A stretch of DNA of 64,000 bases from NCBI GenBank assembly GCA_041392665.1, contig JAWKLQ010000014.1, positions 62,001 through 126,000 on the forward strand, read 5' to 3'. Below, in pieces: positions 57,501 through 64,000 of this stretch (within the stretch, counting starts at the first letter, position 1; every line of letters begins with the position of its first letter). Below the pieces are notes generated by a model. The model searched no databases. It was given only the letters and a program-made list of their open reading frames with translations, and was not told where the DNA came from. Made by a program: the position numbers and the translations under genes. Source of the stretch: Flavilitoribacter sp020436695 (GTDB lineage Bacteria; Bacteroidota; Bacteroidia; Chitinophagales; Saprospiraceae).

Positions 57501-60242
57501 ATGCAGAACGAACTAGCTAAAATCGCCGCCTATTATCGCGCCTGCTATCAGGCCGACTACCGGGCAATCCATCTACTCAGTTTTTATAGTAAAAAAGTAC
57601 AGCACACTTTATGGCTGCAAGGCGCAGAATTGCTCACCGGTGCTTTTACGGAAATGCCCGCACCGACGGAATGGGCGAAGGAGGCGGATGCCTTTCTGGA
57701 TATTTATTCCAGAGAGAAGGCACTTTTCGTCTGTGCTTTTTTCCTGATCGGCAAAAGCCGGATACTGGGTCGCAATCGCACAGTATGCGCTCCTTTATTG
57801 ATCTATCCGGCCGGCCTGGCCGAAGAAGATGAGATCTACAACCTGCGGATAGATACCTCCAATCCCATATTGAACCCGGCAGTTCTCGAAGTGCTGAATG
57901 CTTCCGGCGAGTATGCTACTGTAACACTGGAAGAACTGACCGAATTGGTACCGGCTGGCGATCTTAATTTTGATAATGCTTATCGGCTGGAGCAGGCTAT
58001 GGCCGGCCTCTTCCCGGATCTGGAGAAAGAAACACTGTCAGACTTTCCGGAACTTATAGCCGAGGAAAAAATAAAAGAACTTCTTAAGCGGTCAGGAAAG
58101 CCTATGCAGATCGTTTCAGCTGCGGCCGTCGGGATTATCGATAAAGGAAAGGGAGCAAGGGGAGTGATCAATGAACTGGGATTATTATCCGAAGGAGAAG
58201 ATTTTTCCGGACCTATTCGCACCCTGTTCGGAAAAGCAGCCTCTGCATTCCCATCCGGTAAGCAAAAGAATATTTACGCTCCGGCACTACTCAGTACAGC
58301 TCAGGAGCAGGTCTTACATAATGCTTATAAATTTCCGTTGAGCATGGTAGTGGGGCCGCCGGGAACAGGAAAGACATTTACCATTGCGAGCCTGGCCGTT
58401 GATCTGATGAGCAAGGGGCAGTCCGTGCTGATCGCTTCCCGTAATAACCAGGCGGTGAAAGTAGTGGCTGAGAAGATTGAATCAGATCTGAATTTACGGG
58501 ATGTGGTGGTTCAGGCTACCACAGGTAGTTATCGCAAGGCAGTGAAAAAGCAATTACAGAACTGGTTCAGAGGCATTGGGCTGGAATATTACAGTGATCA
58601 GTCGGTCCGGTCGGTCCGAAAAGAACTGGTAGTGCTGGATAATGAGATTGTCAGGCAGCTCGAAACGATCAACCTATGGGAAGAGAAAACCCGGAAATGG
58701 GGCCGGCAATTATCAGAATATGATGAAAGCTGGCTGGCGCAACTCAAGCGGTGGTATATTCAGCACAGGGTTGAGAGAAACAGCCCGTTCTGGAAGTCGG
58801 TATCCCAACTGGAAGACCTCTACTGGCGCCGACGCCAACTTTTACAGGACTATCTGCGCATGATCTTTCACTACCGGCTGCGTCAGGTATTGAAAAAAGA
58901 CCGTTGGGTGATCCGGCAACTCATTGCCGCGCTCAGTGCCCGCACCGGTAACAAGAAGGAAAATCTGTACGATGAAATAGACGTTTCGGTAATGTTGCGA
59001 TGCCTGCCCATCTGGGTGACCAACACGACGGATGTGCATCAACTCCTGCCGGCCTACACGGAAATGTTCGATGTGGTGATCATCGATGAAGCCAGTCAGT
59101 GTGATATCGCCAGTGCGTTACCGGTGCTGCAAAGAGCCAAAAGGGCCGTCATTGTTGGTGATCCCAAACAATTACGGCATTTGTCATTTGTATCGGAGCG
59201 GCAACAGCAATTGTTCCGGGAGCAATTCGGACTGACTGAAGTGCCCGACTTTTGGCTGGATTACCGGGATTATAGTTTGCTGGATCTGGTAGCTGACCAG
59301 TTGCCCAATCAGGAACAGGTGCAAATGCTGGATGAACATTTTCGCTCCCTGCCCGATATCATTGCTTTTAGCAATCGTCATTTTTACAATAACAAATTGC
59401 ACATTATGACCGATCTGCCGGGAGCGGATAGGAATAGTGTACAACTGCATATCGGAAATGGAAAGCGGGAGGAACAGGGGCACAATCTGAAGGAGGCCGA
59501 AGCGGTGTTGCGAAAGATCAGAACCATAATGGACGCTGATAAAGACCTGGACAACGCCTTCTGTCAAAGCATAGGGATATTGTCTCCTTTTCGGGCCCAG
59601 GTGGAATATCTGCAGAAACAGATTGCTGAAAACTTTTCCGCTAAGGAACTATTGCGGCATCGGGTGCTGATCGGAACACCTTTTGCCTTTCAGGGAGAAG
59701 AAAGGGATATCATGCTGCTCTCTTTTGCCCTGGAACCGCAGAGTCCGGCGGGAGTCTGGAATTACCTCAACCGGGAGGATATTTTCAACGTTAGTATTAC
59801 CCGGGCAAGAGTGGAGCAACACCTGTTCCTGTCCGGTAAACCGGCTGATTTCCCGAACGGTAATATGCTCCGCGCTTACCTGGATGCGCTGATGTTCCGC
59901 CGTGAAAGAGCCGGCAATCCCATTCAGGAAGAACGGGTGAAAGACGGTTTTATGAGGGACGTGATGGATTGTTTGGAAAGCTGGGGGATGGATAAAGTCT
60001 ACAGCAATTATAAGATCGGTGGAGTGGCCCTGGATCTGGTAGTGGTACATCGGAATAAAACTTTCAGCATTGATCTGATCGGCTTCCCGGGCCCCCATTC
60101 CGGCTTCTTATCTCATGCCCACTGGAAAATGATGAGCCGTTTGGGAATACCTGTTTTTGCCTTACCGTACACCAACTGGCATTTTCAGCCCCTGGCTGCA
60201 CAGACCGCCCTGCGAAACTACCTGATGAACGAACATCTTTAA
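57501..60242 (+). CDS. Superfamily 1 (Upf1/Dna2-like) helicase with a nuclease-like C-terminus
   Basis: The 913-residue protein has an N-terminal region of about 260 residues without a recognised family, then an SF1 helicase core: Walker A GPPGTGKT at 285-292, Walker B VVIIDEASQCD near 528-536, motif III GDPKQLRH near 553, motif V FQGEERDI near 730 and motif VI NVSITRARVEQ near 763. The C-terminal 100 residues (YKIGGVALDLVVVHRNKTFSIDLIGFPG) resemble a Vsr/PD-(D/E)XK nuclease fold, but the usual E-x-D/K end of the active site reads SIDLIG, so activity is doubtful. It is cytoplasmic and acts on DNA or RNA. It stands alone, with no methylase or other defence genes beside it. Confidence 0.85.
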   Translation: MQNELAKIAAYYRACYQADYRAIHLLSFYSKKVQHTLWLQGAELLTGAFTEMPAPTEWAKEADAFLDIYSREKALFVCAFFLIGKSRILGRNRTVCAPLLIYPAGLAEEDEIYNLRIDTSNPILNPAVLEVLNASGEYATVTLEELTELVPAGDLNFDNAYRLEQAMAGLFPDLEKETLSDFPELIAEEKIKELLKRSGKPMQIVSAAAVGIIDKGKGARGVINELGLLSEGEDFSGPIRTLFGKAASAFPSGKQKNIYAPALLSTAQEQVLHNAYKFPLSMVVGPPGTGKTFTIASLAVDLMSKGQSVLIASRNNQAVKVVAEKIESDLNLRDVVVQATTGSYRKAVKKQLQNWFRGIGLEYYSDQSVRSVRKELVVLDNEIVRQLETINLWEEKTRKWGRQLSEYDESWLAQLKRWYIQHRVERNSPFWKSVSQLEDLYWRRRQLLQDYLRMIFHYRLRQVLKKDRWVIRQLIAALSARTGNKKENLYDEIDVSVMLRCLPIWVTNTTDVHQLLPAYTEMFDVVIIDEASQCDIASALPVLQRAKRAVIVGDPKQLRHLSFVSERQQQLFREQFGLTEVPDFWLDYRDYSLLDLVADQLPNQEQVQMLDEHFRSLPDIIAFSNRHFYNNKLHIMTDLPGADRNSVQLHIGNGKREEQGHNLKEAEAVLRKIRTIMDADKDLDNAFCQSIGILSPFRAQVEYLQKQIAENFSAKELLRHRVLIGTPFAFQGEERDIMLLSFALEPQSPAGVWNYLNREDIFNVSITRARVEQHLFLSGKPADFPNGNMLRAYLDALMFRRERAGNPIQEERVKDGFMRDVMDCLESWGMDKVYSNYKIGGVALDLVVVHRNKTFSIDLIGFPGPHSGFLSHAHWKMMSRLGIPVFALPYTNWHFQPLAAQTALRNYLMNEHL

Positions 60243-60268
60243 TATCTTGCGCGTTTGGATCAACGTTG

Positions 60269-60428
60269 GAACATGTTTAAATTTTCCTGATTGAGCGAGA
60301 GGGAGTAAATTTTATTCTGACCGAGGCAAAAAACGCAGGCATACTTGGAAAGTACGGCGAGGCTTTTTAACGACGGGCAGGAGAAAATTTACCACTCGCA
60401 GCCGATTGAGGGAATTTTAAACATGTTC
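60269..60428. repeat. 160-bp imperfect palindrome (MITE-like) between helicase and mscL
   Basis: The ends GAACATGTTTAAA and TTTAAACATGTTC are inverted copies. Internal parts also pair imperfectly (GTAAATTTTATTCTGACC with GGGCAGGAGAAAATTTAC), so the whole element folds into one long hairpin. It has no ORF. No clear target-site duplication was seen. A decayed miniature transposable element is the best guess. Confidence 0.6.
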
Positions 60429-60447
60429 TTAACAAAATAAAGCGCAA

Positions 60448-60897
60448 ATGAAGTTCATTCAGGAATTCAAGGAATTTGCCGTCAAGGGCAATATGATCGA
60501 CCTGGCAATCGGCGTGATTATTGGTGCGGCATTCAATAAGATCGTGGACACTCTGGTCAAAAATGTGATCACTCCGCCTCTCGGCTATCTCACCAGTGGA
60601 GTAGATATTTCCGATCTTAAGATCGTGATGCGCGAACCCGAGTTAAATGCTGCGGGAGAGCTTATCCGGCAAGGTGTGGTGATTGAGTACGGTATTTTTC
60701 TGGAAGCCTGTATCGATTTCCTGATCGTAGCGCTTACTATTTTCGTGGTGGTAAAGGCCGTCAACATCCTACGGCGCGATGCCGAAGATGAAAAGAATCC
60801 CAAGGTGCCTACTCCGAAAGACATTGTTTTACTTTCTGAAATACGTGACCAGATGAAGGAGACGAATGCCTTGTTACAGAATCAGAAGAGTGCTTAA
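60448..60897 (+). CDS. mscL: Large-conductance mechanosensitive channel
   Basis: MscL opens under membrane tension to release osmolytes during hypo-osmotic shock. The 149-residue protein shows the N-terminal amphipathic helix and first membrane helix (FKEFAVKGNMIDLAIGVIIGAAFNKIV read in two parts), the periplasmic loop, the second membrane helix (CIDFLIVALTIFVVVKAVN) and a C-terminal cytoplasmic helix (LLSEIRDQMKETNALL). The loop is slightly longer than in E. coli MscL (136 residues in total), as is common in Bacteroidota. It is a single gene following the palindromic element. Confidence 0.95.
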   Translation: MKFIQEFKEFAVKGNMIDLAIGVIIGAAFNKIVDTLVKNVITPPLGYLTSGVDISDLKIVMREPELNAAGELIRQGVVIEYGIFLEACIDFLIVALTIFVVVKAVNILRRDAEDEKNPKVPTPKDIVLLSEIRDQMKETNALLQNQKSA

Positions 60898-61042
60898 CTC
60901 CGGATTTAATGCCGTTACATATTCGGCTACATGTTTCATGATCAATTGCTGTGCTTAACCGATCAACTGGCAACCGGCAACGGGTATTTATAATCAGTTG
61001 TTTCTAATAACACCTTTAGGATTGTGTAGAATTCCCTTGCAC

Positions 61043-61449
61043 TTAATTGCCAGCAGGAAACCACGTAATACCTACCGACAGCCGGCCTACGCCGTAACGG
61101 ATGTTATCCTCATCAATATTTACGGAGATCTTCCCGACCCGGAATTCATTGAAGGTACCGGCAGAACCACGTAGCCCAAAATCCAGTGCCAGTTCCCGGC
61201 CGACATATACCAAAAGTCCACCTCCGATCCCAATCCCGCCGCCGGAGAAGGAAATATCCGGTGCGTCGGCTTCAGCGACCACGCCCTGAAAGCCCAGGTC
61301 AAGATAAAAAGTAGGCGAACGCCGAAATGGAGTCTTGTACCTAACTCAGCGACAGCCAATCCGTAAGCATCACTGCTGCCATCGCGCATCTGCGCTTTTT
61401 GGAAGCTTATAAGCCTGCTACCTTCAATACCCCAAAAAGTCTTTTTACC
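61043..61449 (-). pseudogene. Remnant of an outer-membrane beta-barrel protein gene
   Basis: On the minus strand two overlapping frames give one barrel-like protein: TFWGIEGSRLISFQ to LGTRLHFGVR in one frame, then FYLDLGFQGVVAEADAPDISFS to the end (GRLSVGITWFPAGN) in another, so one base is gained or lost near 61325. The alternating Gly/aromatic strands and C-terminal strand suit a small outer-membrane protein. There is no start codon before the first in-frame stop (61450-61452), which lies 3 bp beyond the DUF1501 stop codon. The 5' part, including any signal peptide, is missing. Confidence 0.6.
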
Positions 61450-61455
61450 CTAAGG

Positions 61456-62880
61456 TCATACCAAAATATCTTTTATCACTTCCCCGGCCACATCCGTCAG
61501 CCGTATATCCCGGCCGCTGAAACGGAACGTCAGTTGCTCGTGATTGATGCCCATTAAATGAAGCATCGTGGCGTGCAGATCGTGAATAGTAGTTGGTTTA
61601 TCGATCACCCGGTAACCGTATTCATCCGTTTGCCCGTAGACCGTTCCTCCTTTTACACCTGCTCCGGCCATCCAAATGGAAAAGGCAGATGGATTGTGAT
61701 CGCGGCCATTCGTTCCCTGAGCAAAAGGTGTACGGCCGAATTCTCCGGCGAATACGACCAGCGTAGTTTCCAGTAGTCCACGGTGTTTTAGATCCCGGAG
61801 CAGGCCGGCAATGGGTTGATCGACGGCGTGGGCGTTGCGCTCATGGCCGTCCTTGAGGTTGTCGTGCTGATCCCAGCGGTCGGCAGCTACACGCGGGCAG
61901 GTCAGTTCAATGAAACGGACGCCACGTTCTACCAGGCGGCGGGCTAGCAGACATTGTGCCGCATAGCTGCGGGTATGCGGATCATCGGAGTCAAGGCCGT
62001 ACAAGCGGCGGGTGGCCTCCGTCTCACTATTGAGATCATTCAGTTCGGGTACGGCGGCTTGCATGCGAAAGGCCAGCTCATAGTTGTGGATGGCGGCATT
62101 GATCTGATCTTCTTCACCAATCTTGCCCAGCAGGGAGTCGTCCATCTGACGGGCCAGGCGCAGTTTCTTTTTTTGTAATTCCTCCGAGGCTTCCAGCGGT
62201 TGAATATTGGCCAGCGGTTGCGGCCCGGCCCGAAGGATAGACGCCTGATAACTGGCGGGCAGAAAGCCGTTTTTAAAATTGTCCATACCGCCGGGAGGGA
62301 TGAGCCCGCCGTCCAGAACCACATATCCGGGCAGGTCTTCATTCTCCGAGCCCAGCCCGTAATTGACCCAGGCGCCCATACTGGGACGCCCCTGAATACC
62401 GATACCGGTATGCAAAAAGTAATTGGCGTTGGTATGTTCCGGAAAATCAGAGACCATGGATCGGACTACCGCCAGATCGTCTACACATTGGGCAATGTGA
62501 GGGAACAGATCACTCACCCAAATACCGCTTTCGCCGTATTGTTTGAAATCCCAGGGGCTTTTCAATATTCGCCCGATATTATTGAACTGCGTAGCATCCA
62601 CCTTAAATTTCCGATAGGGATCCTGGCCGTTCTCCAGTGTCAACCGGGGTTTGGGATCGAAAGAATCAACCTGGGAAATGCCCCCATCCATATATAGAAA
62701 AATAACACTCTTGGCCCGGGCCGGATAATGCGGGGTTTGTCCCAAGCCCAGAAGATTTCCTGTCGGATCAGGTGACTTACAAGCCGGTATACCCAACAAA
62801 CTGAATAAAGCCAGCCCTCCGAAGCCATTTTTACAAAGGCTCAGCATTTCGCGACGGGAGTAACATTGATGGTGGTGCAT
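61456..62880 (-). CDS. DUF1501 family exported protein (sulfatase/alkaline-phosphatase-like)
   Basis: The 474-residue protein has a Tat-like signal (CYSRREMLSLCKNGF) followed by a hydrophobic stretch and lipobox-like GIPAC (Cys34). DUF1501 marks are VIFLYMDGGISQVDSFDPKP, FPEHTNANYFLHTG, ERGVRFIELTCP, TTLVVFAGEFGRTPF and GRDHNP. These place metal-ligand-like Asp/His residues as in the alkaline phosphatase/sulfatase superfamily. The catalytic role is not established. The gene follows a DUF1553 gene after 39 bp, the usual arrangement of this pair, common in Planctomycetes and some Bacteroidota and often linked to polysaccharide use. Confidence 0.92.
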   Translation of the reverse strand: MHHHQCYSRREMLSLCKNGFGGLALFSLLGIPACKSPDPTGNLLGLGQTPHYPARAKSVIFLYMDGGISQVDSFDPKPRLTLENGQDPYRKFKVDATQFNNIGRILKSPWDFKQYGESGIWVSDLFPHIAQCVDDLAVVRSMVSDFPEHTNANYFLHTGIGIQGRPSMGAWVNYGLGSENEDLPGYVVLDGGLIPPGGMDNFKNGFLPASYQASILRAGPQPLANIQPLEASEELQKKKLRLARQMDDSLLGKIGEEDQINAAIHNYELAFRMQAAVPELNDLNSETEATRRLYGLDSDDPHTRSYAAQCLLARRLVERGVRFIELTCPRVAADRWDQHDNLKDGHERNAHAVDQPIAGLLRDLKHRGLLETTLVVFAGEFGRTPFAQGTNGRDHNPSAFSIWMAGAGVKGGTVYGQTDEYGYRVIDKPTTIHDLHATMLHLMGINHEQLTFRFSGRDIRLTDVAGEVIKDILV

Positions 62881-62919
62881 GATCGTTTTTTTGAGATAGC
62901 ATTTTGAAAGTCAATGATC

Positions 62920-64000
62920 TTAAAGCAGGAAAATAAATTCCTTGCTGTTATAGATCACCTGGCAGTAATCGGCCCAAACTTGCAGATCCATTTTGGCATC
63001 TTCCTTTGTCAATTCATACAACTGCCCCTGTTCAGTAAAAAAGTGGTCGGCCTGCTCCAGTTCTTTGTCGTTGGGCAGACGGGCAAAAGCAGTCTCGTAG
63101 ATATTGTTCATTCTATTTTCAAATGAAGATTGATCAGCTAACAGTTGCTCGGCCCATTTCACGGCCTGCTCCTGCACGAAGGGATCATTCATTAAATTGA
63201 GCGATTGGGCAGGAACGTTGGATACATTCCTGCGGCCGAAAGTGCTGAAGGGCACCGGGAAATCGAACGTCAGCATCATGGGCGAAATAAAATTCCGGCG
63301 TACCGACTGATAAATACTGCGGCGCCCGGCACCATCCAACGGCCCCGAATCGCGCGGCCGGCCACGCCCCTGCATAAAAGGGGTAAGATGAGCCGGTACG
63401 GAAGGGCCGAATTGTGTGAGGTCCAACTGCCCGGAAGTAGCCAAAATAGCATCGCGAATAGCCTCCGCTTCCAACCGATGTACCGGGAAATGCTGTAGCC
63501 AGATGTCTTCCGGATCCCGGGCGGCACTTGCCTCGGAAGCAACCGTACTTCTCTGAAATGCATCAGATAAAACGATCTCCCGGATCATTTTTTTGATCGA
63601 CCAGTCAAGATCGATAAAACGCAGGGCCAGATGGTCAAGCAACGAAGGGTGGGAGGGGATCTTGCCCTGCAGGCCGAAATTGTCGACGGTTTCGACGATG
63701 CCGCGACCAAACAAGTGGTGCCATAGCCGGTTGACCATCACGCGTGCAGTCAATGGGTTATCCGGATGAGCGATGGCTTCGGCAAGTTCCAGGCGGTCAC
63801 TTCCCTGGCCCGGGAATGCCGGAAATTGCTGGGACAGTACACTAAAGAAGTGGTGGTCCTGTTGCTCCTCCGCTAATTGCTGATGGTTGCCGCGAATAAA
63901 GATCGGACTGAAAACAGCCTCTCCGTCACTCATGCCTGCGAACCCGGAAAAGGCATATATTTTTTGATTGAGCTTCCGGGTAGTTTCCAGGTGAGATGCA
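62920..64000 (-). CDS. DUF1549/DUF1553 family protein (N-terminus beyond the right edge)
   Basis: The frame stays open to the right edge (HLETTRKLNQKIYAFSGFAG precedes the internal Met at 63933), so this is the C-terminal 360 residues of a larger protein. DUF1553 marks are RVMVNRLWHHLFGRGIVETVDNFG, HPSLLDHLALRFIDLDWSIKKM, VHRLEAEAIRDAILATSG and NVPAQSLNLMNDPFV. Full-length relatives add DUF1549 and often a cytochrome-like domain at the N-terminus; none can be seen here. It forms a pair with the DUF1501 gene downstream and its product is presumably exported. Confidence 0.92.
   Translation of the reverse strand, partial: ASHLETTRKLNQKIYAFSGFAGMSDGEAVFSPIFIRGNHQQLAEEQQDHHFFSVLSQQFPAFPGQGSDRLELAEAIAHPDNPLTARVMVNRLWHHLFGRGIVETVDNFGLQGKIPSHPSLLDHLALRFIDLDWSIKKMIREIVLSDAFQRSTVASEASAARDPEDIWLQHFPVHRLEAEAIRDAILATSGQLDLTQFGPSVPAHLTPFMQGRGRPRDSGPLDGAGRRSIYQSVRRNFISPMMLTFDFPVPFSTFGRRNVSNVPAQSLNLMNDPFVQEQAVKWAEQLLADQSSFENRMNNIYETAFARLPNDKELEQADHFFTEQGQLYELTKEDAKMDLQVWADYCQVIYNSKEFIFLL

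Overview
The window reads as chromosomal DNA of a Bacteroidota bacterium, most likely a marine or filamentous member of the Saprospiria (Lewinella/Haliscomenobacter type). The reasons are: very large surface proteins built from SdrD-like, GEVED, Ig-like and dockerin/cohesin-like pieces that end in type IX secretion (T9SS) sorting domains; promoters of the Bacteroidota form TTTG-N19-21-TAnnTTTG; start codons without Shine-Dalgarno sequences; and a LeuA lacking its regulatory domain. No rRNA, tRNA, CRISPR array, IS element or phage module was seen.

Layout. 1-4.1 kb (minus strand): a tandem amidohydrolase cut by the left edge, a DJ-1/PfpI protein and a TRAP-type 2-oxoacid-binding protein without its permease. 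4.3-9.2 kb (minus): the leucine pathway leuA-leuC-leuD-leuB, with inverted repeats between the genes and a leader with operator-like palindromes before leuC. 9.4-13.1 kb (plus): two TPR-like proteins of unknown function. 13.1-15.55 kb: a gap without ordinary genes but with four promoters of one design, alignable over 110 bp without gaps. The first three precede short terminator-ended transcripts (a 44-codon ORF, a roughly 420-nt structured RNA, a roughly 120-nt RNA with a 15-codon ORF). The fourth precedes a 12-kb gene for a 4028-residue adhesin. 28-32 kb: a LytTR response regulator and a propeller-type sensor histidine kinase. 32.8-54.3 kb: three further giant T9SS surface-protein loci (A, B, C) that share the adhesin's C-terminal module. 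54.4-57.1 kb: a beta-helix lipoprotein and a sialidase. 57.5-60.9 kb: an SF1 helicase and MscL. 61-64 kb (minus): an outer-membrane-protein remnant and a DUF1553-DUF1501 pair running off the right edge.

How it fits together. The centre (13-54 kb) looks like a surface-adhesion island. Four related secreted proteins carry different N-terminal regions (GEVED; Ig-like; three-copy unnamed repeats) on a common C-terminal chassis of HYR-like segments, a carboxypeptidase-regulatory-like fold, a dockerin-like motif, a cohesin-like domain and a T9SS sorting domain. A two-component pair sits among them. Loci A, B and C are each interrupted by many single-base indels, concentrated in 2.4-2.7 kb blocks of the shared module. 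Because the indels differ between the near-identical copies B and C, unpolished long-read consensus in a repeat is at least as likely as true gene decay.

The strongest undescribed signal is the cluster of four fixed-spacing promoters at 13.4-15.2 kb with its short transcripts. All similarity statements rest on reading the sequence; no database search was run.
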